Of a stretch of 64,000 nt of DNA, positions 1 to 8,399 are shown piece after piece. Made by a program: the position numbers and the translations under genes. The DNA is from Pelagibius litoralis (GTDB lineage: Bacteria; Pseudomonadota; Alphaproteobacteria; Kiloniellales; DSM-21159). The notes below the pieces were generated by a model. It was not told the DNA's origin and made no database searches. It saw only the letters and a list, made by a program, of their open reading frames with translations. How positions within the stretch are numbered: the first letter of the stretch is position 1; each line of letters begins with the position of its first letter. The DNA lies in the NCBI GenBank assembly GCA_029287455.1, contig JARFRB010000117.1, positions 1 to 64,000 on the forward strand. Direction: 5' to 3'.

Positions 1-10
1 TCAGGCTCAT
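1..10 (-). CDS. Start of the gene downstream of chorismate mutase, cut by the left edge
   Basis: Reading leftward, an ATG at 10 overlaps the TGA stop of the chorismate mutase gene in an ATGA arrangement, which suggests a translationally coupled next gene. Only about three codons (Met-Ser-Leu) are inside the window, so the product cannot be identified. In related alphaproteobacteria an aminotransferase of the HisC family often follows this mutase, but that is family knowledge and not visible here. Confidence 0.4.
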
Positions 11-906
11 GTCCCGACCTCTTGCCGGGCCGGGGTTTCGCTGGGCGACGGGGCCAACTCTTCCGGCGAGAGCGGGACGGTGTGGGCGCCGATGACCCAT
101 CCACGCGGCTGCTTTCCGCCCGAGACCTCGGCAAGGCGTGCGAGCCAATCGCCTTCAGGGTCGACGAAACCCTCGACCTCCGCGAAATGCAGCCAGGCAT
201 CGCCCCCGTCCGACCACATCTGGGTCTCCCGCACGGTCAGGCCAATCTTGCCGAGCAGGGTACGAAAAGCGCTGCGGCTGACGTCTTCCTCGGTCTCGAC
301 CACCAAGAGGCTGCGGTCCGCCCCGGTTTCTTCCAGGGAGGACAAGGCCACCACCAGCGCGGTCGCGCCGTTGGCGTTAGGCGATGCCGGCTCTGCGAAA
401 GGCAGGCGCGCGACGACCCGCGGCACCGAAGCGCCGTCGCGCGCCAGATGCCGCCACCACGGCGCCTCCAGGTCCGCGTCGCAGGGCGGCAGGACGCCAA
501 GGCTCGCCTTGCCCTCCGCCACGTCGCTGATCACGCGCACCGCGGAGCCTTGTTCGCCGATCGGCGTCAAGACCCCATAGTGGTCCCGCGCGAGCCCCCG
601 TAGCGAGGGCTCACCCTCGGCTCCCAGAACGGACACGCTGAAGGGGCCTTGCTGGGCCAGGGAATCGGAAAAGATCTCGCGCCAGATTCGCACGAGCACG
701 GATTTTGGAAGGCTGCCCCGATGCCTGGCCAAAAGCCGCCGAAGCACCTGCGCCTCACGCCCGGGCTTGACCACCGCCCGGCCGGATTTCGTTCGCCCGA
801 CTTGGCGCGAAATCTCGGTGCGCCGCATCAGGAGATCGTGCAGCCGGTTGTCGATCTCGTCGATTTCCCGGCGCAAGTCTTCTAGGGCTGGGTTGGCGGT
901 TTCCAT
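7..906 (-). CDS. Chorismate mutase (type II AroQ domain) with a C-terminal extension
   Basis: Converts chorismate to prephenate in phenylalanine and tyrosine synthesis, in the cytoplasm. Residues about 8-88 form the AroQ-type helical domain: the opening helix LRREIDEIDNRLHDLLMRR carries the typical Arg and Asp positions and a second Arg sits in the KSGRAVVKPGRE segment. The remaining 200 residues resemble the divergent back half seen in alphaproteobacterial mutases of about 280-300 aa. No clear prephenate dehydratase signature such as a Thr-Arg-Phe motif was seen, so I do not call it a P-protein. It is divergent from metX and its stop overlaps the start of a further gene at the left edge, pointing to an aromatic amino acid operon. 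Confidence 0.85.
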   Translation of the reverse strand: METANPALEDLRREIDEIDNRLHDLLMRRTEISRQVGRTKSGRAVVKPGREAQVLRRLLARHRGSLPKSVLVRIWREIFSDSLAQQGPFSVSVLGAEGEPSLRGLARDHYGVLTPIGEQGSAVRVISDVAEGKASLGVLPPCDADLEAPWWRHLARDGASVPRVVARLPFAEPASPNANGATALVVALSSLEETGADRSLLVVETEEDVSRSAFRTLLGKIGLTVRETQMWSDGGDAWLHFAEVEGFVDPEGDWLARLAEVSGGKQPRGWVIGAHTVPLSPEELAPSPSETPARQEVGT

Positions 907-1030
907 GGGGCGTGGGGCATCCAGTGAAAAACAGGGCCGTTAGTGATAGTCCCCCGCTTCGCCAAAAGCAAAGGAAACAAATAGGCAACTTCCGCGCTCG
1001 CCCGCGCCCGTTCCACGGGCAAACTATGAG

Positions 1031-1060
1031 TTGACAGGCCTAGGCGCTCTGCTTTTAGTA
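1031..1060 (+). promoter_or_regulatory. Sigma70-like promoter candidate for metX
   Basis: A perfect TTGACA at 1031-1036 is followed after about 17-19 bp by the T-rich TTTTAGTAG at 1053-1061, giving a plausible -35/-10 pair about 75 bp before the metX start at 1134. It lies in the 227 bp region between divergent genes. The -10 element is weak. No SAM-II type riboswitch was recognised in this leader. Confidence 0.4.
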
Positions 1061-1133
1061 GCTTCCCCTGAATTTTGACCCGATGGTGTGGCGCGCCGCC
1101 GCCGGTTTCCATCGTGGCGCCGAGCCGATCAGC

Positions 1134-2372
1134 ATGAAAGCGCAAGATCCGAGCACTCCGAGCAAAGGTTGGCGGACGCCCGCGGAGAGGCTGCCGAGCG
1201 AGAGCCTGACCTTTGGCCCCGAGGCGCCGCTCAGGCTGGATTGCGGTGTGGATCTGGCACCCTTCACCCTGGCTTATCGGACATACGGCACCTTGAACGC
1301 CGAAAAATCCAACGCGGTCCTGGTCTGCCATGCCTTGACCGGGGACCAGTTCTGCAGCGAGCGGCATCCGCTGACCGGGCGCCCGGGGTGGTGGGAACTC
1401 ATGGTCGGCCCGGGGCGCCCGCTGGATACGAACCGCTATTTCGTGCTTTGCGTGAACGTGATCGGGGGCTGCATGGGCTCCAGCGGCCCGAAGGAGATCA
1501 ATCCGGCGACCGGCAAGCCCTGGGGCCTGTCCTTCCCGATCGTCACCATCGCGGACATGGTGCGCGCCCAGCGCCTGGTCATCGATCACCTGGGAATCGA
1601 GAAGCTGTTCTGCGTCACCGGCGGCTCCATGGGCGGGATGCAGGCCCTGCAGTGGGCCGCGAGCTATCCGGAGCGGGTGCACGCCGCCGTGCCGATCGCG
1701 ACGGCGGCCTATCATACGGCCCAGAACATTGCCTTCCACGAGGTCGGCCGCCAAGCGATTATGGCGGACCCGGACTGGGACGAGGGCAACTACCTGGAAA
1801 GCGGAAAAGTGCCACGGCGCGGCCTTTCCGTTGCCCGCATGACGGCTCACGTCACCTATCTGTCCGAGCAAGCTCTCCATGAGAAGTTCGGCCGCCGCCT
1901 GCAAGACCGGGGTGCGCTAAGCTACGGCTTCGAAGCGGATTTCCAGGTCGAAAGCTACCTTCGTCATCAGGGGATCAGTTTCGTCGACCGCTTCGACGCG
2001 AACTCCTATCTCTACATCACGCGCGCCATGGACTACTTCGACCTCGCGGCCGAGCATGGCGGCGTGCTGGCGCAAGCCTTCACCGGCGGCAACGTGCGCT
2101 ATTGCGTGATGTCATTCACCAGCGACTGGCTGTTCCCGACCAGCGAGGCAAAGCGCATCGTGCGTGCCCTCAACGCCGCGGCCGCGGACGTTAGCTTCGT
2201 CGAGATCGAAAGCGACAAGGGACACGATGCCTTCCTGCTTAACGAGGTAGAGTTTCACGAGACCCTGAACGGTTTTCTCAATGGCTGCGCCGAGCCGCTG
2301 GGATTGCCCACCCGCGATCTCGTGCCCTGGGACCCGGCCCAGGGCGACCCGACCAAGGACCGCATCTCGTGA
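1134..2372 (+). CDS. metX: Homoserine O-acyltransferase MetX
   Basis: Acylates homoserine (acetyl- or succinyl-CoA donor; the family name is acetyltransferase) as the first committed step of methionine synthesis. The 412 aa protein is an alpha/beta hydrolase: nucleophile Ser about 165 in [10 protein letters not shown], Asp about 331 in SDWLFP and His about 364 in DKGHDAF form the triad. The start at ATG 1134 gives an N terminus like other MetX proteins; the frame is open to 1083 but that adds 17 residues without homology. The stop overlaps the GTG start of metW (GTGA), the usual metX-metW coupling in proteobacteria. Confidence 0.95.
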   Translation: MKAQDPSTPSKGWRTPAERLPSESLTFGPEAPLRLDCGVDLAPFTLAYRTYGTLNAEKSNAVLVCHALTGDQFCSERHPLTGRPGWWELMVGPGRPLDTNRYFVLCVNVIGGCMGSSGPKEINPATGKPWGLSFPIVTIADMVRAQRLVIDHLGIEKLFCVTGGSMGGMQALQWAASYPERVHAAVPIATAAYHTAQNIAFHEVGRQAIMADPDWDEGNYLESGKVPRRGLSVARMTAHVTYLSEQALHEKFGRRLQDRGALSYGFEADFQVESYLRHQGISFVDRFDANSYLYITRAMDYFDLAAEHGGVLAQAFTGGNVRYCVMSFTSDWLFPTSEAKRIVRALNAAAADVSFVEIESDKGHDAFLLNEVEFHETLNGFLNGCAEPLGLPTRDLVPWDPAQGDPTKDRIS

Positions 2373-3040
2373 CGGCGGCGGAGAGCCCCGCGGCCCGCTC
2401 CCGTCTAGCGGCGCGCCCCGCGTCCATTCGGACGGACCTGCGCCTCATCGCGGAAATGATCGAACCGGAAAGCCGCGTGCTCGATATCGGCTGCGGGGAC
2501 GGGGCGCTTCTCGACTATCTGGTGCACTTCAAGCAGGTCGTGGGGCGTGGGCTCGAACTCAGCCAGGCGGGCGTGAACGCCTGCGTCAGTCAGGGGCTGT
2601 CGGTGGTGCAAGGCGACGCCGATCAGGATCTCAGCGACTACCCCGACGGGGCGTTCGACTACGTGGTGCTCAGCCAGACGCTGCAAGCCACCCACGATCC
2701 GCGCGCCGTCTTGGAGCAACTGGTGCGGATTGGCCGCCACGCAATCGTGTCCTTTCCCAATTTCGGCTACTGGAAACTGCGGTTGGGCTTGCTCTTCAAG
2801 GGCCGCATGCCGGTGACGGCCTCGCTGCCCGACCAATGGTACGAGACCCAGAACATTCACCTCTGCACGATTCTCGATTTCCTCGAGTTGGCGCGGCGCT
2901 GCGGCTTGGATATCGAGCGGTCCTTGATGCTTGACGAGCGGGGTGATGCAAAGCCGCTCGGCAGCGAGGCAATCGCCAATCTTACAGCGACCGACGCGGT
3001 GTTCCTTCTGAAGCGGGGCGGAACGGAAGCCGCCCGCTAA
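2369..3040 (+). CDS. metW: Methionine biosynthesis protein MetW
   Basis: A class I SAM-dependent methyltransferase-like protein of 223 aa. The SAM-binding motif VLDIGCGDG lies near residues 36-44, and the family-typical segments [10 protein letters not shown] and [11 protein letters not shown] follow. MetW is known to partner MetX; in some bacteria it is required for MetX activity, using homoserine succinylation. It starts with GTG overlapping the metX stop, so the two are almost certainly co-translated. The end is four bases from the stop of the convergent NlpC/P60 gene. Confidence 0.93.
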   Translation: MTAAESPAARSRLAARPASIRTDLRLIAEMIEPESRVLDIGCGDGALLDYLVHFKQVVGRGLELSQAGVNACVSQGLSVVQGDADQDLSDYPDGAFDYVVLSQTLQATHDPRAVLEQLVRIGRHAIVSFPNFGYWKLRLGLLFKGRMPVTASLPDQWYETQNIHLCTILDFLELARRCGLDIERSLMLDERGDAKPLGSEAIANLTATDAVFLLKRGGTEAAR

Positions 3041-3044
3041 GGCT

Positions 3045-3899
3045 TCACCCGAAAGGCCGCCGGAGGCAGTGGATGCCTTCCCCACTCTCCGCGCGAGCGC
3101 GCGCGTCGATGGCGGCAAGCGGCTCGACGGCGACGTTGAGGCTGTGGCCGGTCGCATTCACCACGATCTCGCCGTCCAGTGCGATCGCCACGTGACCCCC
3201 CCAATAGATCAGGTCGCCGCGCTTCGGCGCGCTATCCGGCGCGAGCCGGGCACCCAGGGCCGGATCGGCTTCTTGCTGGTCGCTGTCCCTGCGGCACTCG
3301 ATCCCGGCGAGCCGGAGTGTCAGCTGCACCAGGGAGGAGCAGTCCAGGCCAATCCCGCTGCGCCCGCCCCAAAGGTAGGGCGTTCCGACAAAGCGCAAAG
3401 CATCCTCCACGAAATCGCCGCCAACAGCGTCCTTGGCCAGCAGATGACCGGCGAAAATCCAGCCACCGCCCGCGCGCTCCAGAAAGGGGCCGCTTTCGCC
3501 CAGGGCCGCAACGGCGCCGCCATAGCTCATCCAGTCGATCGGCGGTGTCTTCAGATCGGGTTCCGGGAAGAGCGGCGTATGCAAGGCCCGCACGAAATGG
3601 GTCGCGGGCGGCAGGGCGCTATCGAGTGCCGCTTCCTCGCAGTACCCCACGTAGCCGTCGCTCTCGTTCTGCACCCAAGCCCAGCCGTCGCGCCGGTCGA
3701 AGACCCGCAGCGCCTCCCCGGAGAGCAGTTGGCTGTCCAAGCCTGCGGTGGCGGAAGGCGCGCGCCTGAGATCTGCGATGCCGGTCAGCACACGGCTCTC
3801 CTCGCCCTCGACGAAACGGGGGGATTCGACGATGTCCCTGAGGCGGCTGTCGGCGAGGTCCGGACGGCTGGCGTTCAAGCGGCGGTCAAGTTGGGACAT
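3045..3899 (-). CDS. NlpC/P60 (C40) peptidase with N-terminal SH3-like domains
   Basis: Predicted gamma-D-glutamyl-diaminopimelate endopeptidase acting on peptidoglycan fragments. Two bacterial SH3-like modules (about residues 35-95 and 100-155) precede the C40 domain, where Cys187 in GLDCSSLV, His236 in GGHVAIA and a polar third His252 (NATGHSL) form the catalytic set. No signal peptide is visible, so it may work on cytoplasmic recycled peptides, as proposed for similar proteins. The ATG start has an AAGGAA Shine-Dalgarno 8 nt upstream. It lies 12 bp downstream of the Fe-S protein gene in the same direction and is probably co-transcribed. Confidence 0.9.
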   Translation of the reverse strand: MSQLDRRLNASRPDLADSRLRDIVESPRFVEGEESRVLTGIADLRRAPSATAGLDSQLLSGEALRVFDRRDGWAWVQNESDGYVGYCEEAALDSALPPATHFVRALHTPLFPEPDLKTPPIDWMSYGGAVAALGESGPFLERAGGGWIFAGHLLAKDAVGGDFVEDALRFVGTPYLWGGRSGIGLDCSSLVQLTLRLAGIECRRDSDQQEADPALGARLAPDSAPKRGDLIYWGGHVAIALDGEIVVNATGHSLNVAVEPLAAIDARARAESGEGIHCLRRPFG

Positions 3900-3911
3900 G
3901 CTGAAGGTTCC

Positions 3912-6005
3912 TTATGAGGATTCGTCGCTTCCCTCTGCCTTGCCCTGGCGCGCCCGCTCCGCCAAGACCTTGGCCCGCGCCTCCTCGATTTCGCGCTCTC
4001 GAAACGCGTCCTCGGTGGTGTGGGTGCGCGGACGCGCGGCGGCCTTGAAGGGTGTGTCGTCGCTCTCCAGCTCCGCCACGACGCGGCAATTTTCGCACAT
4101 CATCATACGCTCGATTCGGCCGGAATCCATGAACATCGGATGCTTGCCGGCAAGCTGTTGGGTGATGCGCTCGATGGTGGGCTTCACGCCGAAGGGGGTG
4201 CCGCAGCGAATGCACTCGAAAGGCTCGGCCTCGTTGAGCGTCACCGTGCTCTTCGCCGCCTCCGTGAAGTTAAGGCGCGGCTCAAGAGTGATCACGCTCT
4301 CCGGGCAGGTGTTCGCGCAGAGCCCGCATTGCACGCAAGCCTCCTCGTTGAACCCCAGCCAGGGGCGGTCGGGATCATCCAGCAGCGCGCCGGTCGGGCA
4401 GGCGCCGACGCAAGCGAGACAGAGGGTGCAGCACCCCTTATCAACATTCACCGCTCCAAACGGCGCCCCCGGTGGCATGGCGAGGATATCCTGCGGCGAG
4501 GGGGCCACGTCGTGCAGATGGCGCAGGCCCAGCATGGTGCGGGTGCGCTTTCCGCCCAGCGGCAGGAAGGTTCCGGGCTTTGCCGCATCGCCGGGCGATA
4601 GGGCGAAGAGGGCTGCCTCGACCGCGTCCGGGTCCTCCTCGCCGATAAGGTGGATGCGCCCGCCGCCGTGGCCCAGGCCCTCCATCACGGTTTCGGCCAA
4701 GGCCATCTGGCTGGCCAGGCCCGCCAGCTCCGCGCGATGGGACGGCGGTATCAGGATAGCTATGGCGTGCGCGCCATAGCCAAGGGCCAAAGCAAAGAAG
4801 TCGATGCCGACCTGGGTGACCTCGTTGACGGCCAAGGGAACGACGCTTGCCGGCAGGCCGCGCCCGCCGCGTGACATCGCCGAGATCATCTCCGCGCCGT
4901 CCCGTTCGTCGTGCAGCAGCAGGTCCGGCTGGCCGCCGCCCGCCGCTCGGTAGGCGGAGAGCAGCGTGCGCAAGCGCTCGAAGAGCGAGTTACCGCCGGG
5001 CAGCGCATAGGTGACCGCACCGGTCGGGCAAACGCTGGCGCAAAGCCCGCAGCCACCGCAGACCTGCGGGTCGATGGCGACCGTGTCTCCATCCGGGGTG
5101 ATCGCCGAGACCGGGCAGTGGTCCAGACAGCGGTTGCAACCGGTCTTCTGGCTGCGGGCGTGGGCGCAGATCGCGGGGTCGTAATCCACATAGCGCGGCT
5201 TCTCGAACTCGCCCACCAAACCGGCCACGTCGAAGATCGCTTTCTGCACCAGAGCCGGATTGTCCGGATCGGGGCGCAGATACCCGTCCCGGCGGTCGTG
5301 CTCGGGGAACAATGGCGCGTCCCCGGTCAGATCCAAGATGAGATCGCATTCGGAATAGGCGTTGTCGCGCGGCGCCTCGAAAAGCAGCTCCAGCCGCGAG
5401 GACGGCAGGGCGGAGGCGTAGCCATCGACTGTGATCGCGAAGCCGCCCAGGTGCCCCTTCGCCGCCTTGATCCGGCCCTGGAAGATCGGCACGTCCATGC
5501 GCCGAGGCGGCAGGATGCCCTGGCCGCTTGTCAGGAGGACTGTGACCTGCAGGCTGCCCGCCAACTGCCGCGCCGCCTCGATCGCCCGCTCGTCCGATCC
5601 GTAGACCAGGCAGACGCCTTCGGACTTGAACGAGACTGTGCGGGTGGGGGCGACTGCCTCGCTGGCCGCGGCGATAAGGGCGGCGATCTTCGGCGTCGCG
5701 CTTTCGGCCTCTGCCGCCCAGCCCGCGGACTCGCGAATGTTCACGAAGTCCAGCTCGCCCTTGGCCTGTTCCTCGTCGGCGATCTCGGCGAAGAGTGGCG
5801 CTTCTTGCGTGCAGGCCACCAGCACCGGCGCGTCGCCCTGGATCGCGGCCTGGAAATTCGCCAACTGGCCCCGGCAAAGCTGGGTGTTCAATTCGATCTC
5901 GCCGGAGGCGCCGTTCGCGTGACAGGCGTCGCGCAGCTTCTCCGCGTCCAAGGGCATGGTTTTCTCGCAATCGCAGACGAGAATGCGCCGGCCGCGCAGT
6001 TCCAT
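3912..6005 (-). CDS. Large 4Fe-4S binding protein of the formate dehydrogenase accessory type
   Basis: A 697 aa soluble protein with at least four ferredoxin-like cysteine groups. A first pair lies at about residues 270-325 (CNRCLDHCP and CGGCGLCASVCP), a second at about 515-565 (CCTLCLACVGACP and CVQCGLCANTCP). Two CxxC pairs follow near 600 and 637 (CIRCG, CENC), like a rubredoxin or zinc ribbon. Proteins of this architecture typically stand beside DUF3305/DUF3306, TorD-like chaperones and formate dehydrogenase; none of these is in the window. An in-frame TTG at 6020 exists, but GGGAGAAG just before ATG 6005 is an ideal ribosome site, so I start at 6005. Electron transfer is a reasonable role; partner unknown. 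Confidence 0.85.
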   Translation of the reverse strand: MELRGRRILVCDCEKTMPLDAEKLRDACHANGASGEIELNTQLCRGQLANFQAAIQGDAPVLVACTQEAPLFAEIADEEQAKGELDFVNIRESAGWAAEAESATPKIAALIAAASEAVAPTRTVSFKSEGVCLVYGSDERAIEAARQLAGSLQVTVLLTSGQGILPPRRMDVPIFQGRIKAAKGHLGGFAITVDGYASALPSSRLELLFEAPRDNAYSECDLILDLTGDAPLFPEHDRRDGYLRPDPDNPALVQKAIFDVAGLVGEFEKPRYVDYDPAICAHARSQKTGCNRCLDHCPVSAITPDGDTVAIDPQVCGGCGLCASVCPTGAVTYALPGGNSLFERLRTLLSAYRAAGGGQPDLLLHDERDGAEMISAMSRGGRGLPASVVPLAVNEVTQVGIDFFALALGYGAHAIAILIPPSHRAELAGLASQMALAETVMEGLGHGGGRIHLIGEEDPDAVEAALFALSPGDAAKPGTFLPLGGKRTRTMLGLRHLHDVAPSPQDILAMPPGAPFGAVNVDKGCCTLCLACVGACPTGALLDDPDRPWLGFNEEACVQCGLCANTCPESVITLEPRLNFTEAAKSTVTLNEAEPFECIRCGTPFGVKPTIERITQQLAGKHPMFMDSGRIERMMMCENCRVVAELESDDTPFKAAARPRTHTTEDAFREREIEEARAKVLAERARQGKAEGSDESS

Positions 6006-6093
6006 GGAGTCTTCTCCCAAAATCCCAGTGAGTGCGCTCCCGGTTCACGCCCGGCGCGCTTCTTGTTTCCTTATATGTCTTATGACCGCGAAC

Positions 6094-6127
6094 TTTAGGC
6101 AAGGCCGCGCCGCGATACGAGCCTAAA
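6094..6127. promoter_or_regulatory. Inverted repeat between divergent Fe-S protein and regulator genes
   Basis: TTTAGGC at 6094-6100 and GCCTAAA at 6121-6127 form a perfect 7 bp inverted repeat with a 20 bp spacer, in the 236 bp region between the divergent Fe-S protein and the HTH regulator. The position suits an operator for the adjacent regulator, or paired half-sites. That is inference from position only. Confidence 0.3.
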
Positions 6128-6241
6128 ATCCCGATACCTCGCGCCTTTCCAAATCGCAAGCCGGGCAATGGCGGCACCGGAGAAGATGGCTTAAGCTTCG
6201 CCGAGGGCAAGACGAACGCCTCGGGGAGGGTGACCGCCGCC

Positions 6242-7129
6242 ATGGCGGATTTTCCGGAATTGATGACAACGCGCGAGGTCGCCGACTACCTGCGTATCAA
6301 GGAGCGCCGGGTCTACGAGCTGGTGCGCCAGCGGGAGATCCCTTGCACGCGGGTGACCGGCAAGTGGCTGTTTCCGAAGCCGGCGATCGATCTTTGGCTG
6401 AGCCGGGGCGTGGCGGAGGAGGGGGCTGAAAGCGAAGCTCCACCGGTGATCGCGGGCAGCCACGACCCCTTGCTCGACTGGGCGGCGCGGGAAAGCGACT
6501 GCGGGCTCGCGCTGATGTCGGGGGGCAGCTTGCATGGGCTGCGCTGCTTCGCCGAGCGCAAGGCCCGTGTTGCCGGCTTGCATCTGCTAGACCCGGAAAG
6601 CGGCGATTACAACCGGCCGATCGTCGCTGAGAGTTTCGGTCAGGAGCCGGTGGTGCTGATCGAATGGGCGCGGCGGCGCCAGGGCCTGGTGCTTGCCGCG
6701 GGAAATCCGCGCGGCGTCGCGGGCCTGGTGGACCTGGCGCGGCCGGAACTTTGCTTGCTGCGGCGCCAGGCGGAAGCGGGCAGCCGCATTCTCTTCGCGC
6801 ACTTGCTGGAGGGCGCGGGCCTTGATCCGGAAGCCCTGAACTGGTCGACGGAAACGCCCGGCGGGGAACTCGAGGTGGGCTTGGCGATCCTGGAGGGGCG
6901 CGGGGATGCGGGCTTGGCCGTGGAAGCGGTTGCCCGTGGCCTCAAGCTCGATTTCCTGCCGCTGGCGGACGAGCGCTACGACCTGTTGCTGCGACGGCGC
7001 GATTACTTCGAGCCGCCTATGCAGCGGCTGCTGGATTTCACACGCACGCCGGACTTCGCCGAGCGCGCCGCCGCCATGGGCGGCTACGATATCTCCGGGA
7101 CCGGCAAGGTGCGCTTCAACGGGGCTTGA
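6242..7129 (+). CDS. HTH regulator with a C-terminal periplasmic-binding-like (PBP-like, PF12727-type) domain
   Basis: A 295 aa cytoplasmic protein. Residues about 5-55 form an excisionase/MerR-like helix-turn-helix (TTREVADYLRIKERRVYELV, then GKWLFPK and a DLWL end). Residues 75-290 resemble the substrate-binding fold of molybdate-type binding proteins (LALMSGGSLHGL, GNPRGV, GLAVEAVARG), here without a signal peptide, so it likely senses a small ligand. Such regulators commonly stand beside the large Fe-S protein and formate dehydrogenase genes and may respond to oxyanions. ATG 6242 is preferred over GTG 6230 because GGGGAGGG lies 11 nt upstream of the ATG and abuts the GTG. Confidence 0.85.
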   Translation: MADFPELMTTREVADYLRIKERRVYELVRQREIPCTRVTGKWLFPKPAIDLWLSRGVAEEGAESEAPPVIAGSHDPLLDWAARESDCGLALMSGGSLHGLRCFAERKARVAGLHLLDPESGDYNRPIVAESFGQEPVVLIEWARRRQGLVLAAGNPRGVAGLVDLARPELCLLRRQAEAGSRILFAHLLEGAGLDPEALNWSTETPGGELEVGLAILEGRGDAGLAVEAVARGLKLDFLPLADERYDLLLRRRDYFEPPMQRLLDFTRTPDFAERAAAMGGYDISGTGKVRFNGA

Positions 7130-7141
7130 GGGCGGGGTGGA

Positions 7142-7253
7142 GAGGGAAACCACCAAACTCTGGATCGCCGCGCTAACGCCCGCAATGACGAACAAAGAAC
7201 GGCGTCATTGCGAGCCGTAGGCGAAACAATCCAGAGTTTGGTGGTTTCTCTAC
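7142..7253. repeat. Long palindromic intergenic repeat (MITE/REP-like)
   Basis: A near-perfect inverted repeat of about 110 bp. Outer arms of 19 bp at 7147-7165 and 7230-7248 are exact complements, inner arms around 7172-7190 and 7203-7223 match closely, with a loop near 7191-7202. The inner right arm (CGTCATTGCGAGCC, then CAATCCAG) resembles a palindromic repeat scattered through many bacterial genomes. It ends inside the last codons of the dioxygenase gene, so it may act as a shared terminator for the converging transcripts. Confidence 0.8.
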
Positions 7254-8386
7254 TCGGCCGCCGGCCGCAAGACCCGCAGCCTGGAGTACAGGTGCTCGCG
7301 GTCCACATAGACGCCTTGCAGGTGGCGAAAGCCGCTGGCCGGATCGAAAGCTTCACGGCCGTGGAGCAGGCGCAAGTTGTCGAAGGCCAGCAACTCGCCC
7401 GCTTGAAGACGGAAGTTCAATTGCAGATCCGGCAGCCGGGTTAGTTCCACGAAACGGCGATGAGCGCGGTAGAGGCGCGCCATATCCTCGCCCGGCGCGT
7501 CGATCCGGGCCAGGATGGCGAGATTGCAGCGGATTTCCCGCAAGCTTCCATCCGGCCACAAGCCGATCGCCGGGGCGCGGAAGCGGATATCCGCTTCGCC
7601 GTCGTGAAAGCGGAAGGGAAGCGGTGTGCGCGCCAGGGCGTCGAAGGCCTCGGGGTCCTCGTCGCGCAAGCGTTCGGCCACGGCGAACCCATCCACCAGG
7701 GTGCTGGCGCCCCCCTGCGCCTCGTTCGCGATGCAGAAGAGGAACTGGAAATCCGGCTGGCGTTCCCAGTTGGGCAGATCGGTGTGGGGGTTCAGCTTGA
7801 TGGCCGTATAGGCGTTGTTGTTCGGGTCCGGCTTGGAGACCACGTCAAAGACCACGCCGAAGTTCGTGGGGCGCGGCGGCCCCATGCGCGCAGCCAGGCG
7901 CAAGACCTCCCCTTCCACCGGCGGCGCGCCCTCGATCAAGGCGAAGCCGTAATCCCGCAAGGCCGAGAGCCAGGCCCGGGCGCCGGCTTCACTTTCTAAA
8001 TCGGCATAGGCGAACCGCGGCTCCGATCCCGCTAGACGGCCATCCCAGATCACCGGGAAAGCCGTTCCGCTCAAGTCGGGCGCGCCATAGCCCCTCAGGT
8101 CGGCGGCTTCGTAGCGGCTGCTGTGCGGTACGCCACCCCACTCGACGCGCAATGCTCCGTCGCTTTCGATCGAAATGCGCTCGGGCAAGAGATCCGGGGG
8201 CACGCTCAGGATGTCGAAGGTGCGTTCGCGGGTGCTGGGGTGCAGGCACTCCGGGCAGGGGCAGTTATCCCTCAGCCAAAGCGGTTCGACGTCGACGCGA
8301 TGGCCGTCGGACCAGCCGAGCCGGATCTTGCGGTCGCCCACCGTGGCCTCGACGAGGCGAAGCTCGGTATCCGGAGCGGTCCCCAT
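7250..8386 (-). CDS. Gamma-butyrobetaine hydroxylase-like 2-oxoglutarate/Fe(II) dioxygenase
   Basis: A 378 aa protein with the two-part layout of gamma-butyrobetaine and trimethyllysine hydroxylases. The N-terminal DUF971 domain (about 1-95) has the zinc-binding LRDNCPCPECLHP pattern. The TauD-like domain (about 125-365) has the HxD iron ligands in NPHTDLPNW and the distal His in LLHGREAF. The true substrate is unknown; carnitine-pathway genes are not nearby. It lies 13 bp after leuB, so it probably shares the leucine transcript. ATG 8386 was chosen; GTG 8389 is an equally possible start. Its 3' end runs into the palindromic repeat at 7142-7253. Confidence 0.85.
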   Translation of the reverse strand: MGTAPDTELRLVEATVGDRKIRLGWSDGHRVDVEPLWLRDNCPCPECLHPSTRERTFDILSVPPDLLPERISIESDGALRVEWGGVPHSSRYEAADLRGYGAPDLSGTAFPVIWDGRLAGSEPRFAYADLESEAGARAWLSALRDYGFALIEGAPPVEGEVLRLAARMGPPRPTNFGVVFDVVSKPDPNNNAYTAIKLNPHTDLPNWERQPDFQFLFCIANEAQGGASTLVDGFAVAERLRDEDPEAFDALARTPLPFRFHDGEADIRFRAPAIGLWPDGSLREIRCNLAILARIDAPGEDMARLYRAHRRFVELTRLPDLQLNFRLQAGELLAFDNLRLLHGREAFDPASGFRHLQGVYVDREHLYSRLRVLRPAAE

Positions 8387-8399
8387 CACCTGGGTCTTC

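Noticed and set aside
907-1133. Possible SAM-II riboswitch in the metX leader
   Set aside because: The region has a CCCG/CGGG hairpin but neither the conserved pseudoknot pattern nor the GCUAAA-type 3' segment of SAM-II; only the promoter candidate is kept.
882-1904. 340-codon open frame on the minus strand over metX
   Set aside because: It runs antisense to metX, whose motifs and triad are complete; it is a GC-driven shadow frame.
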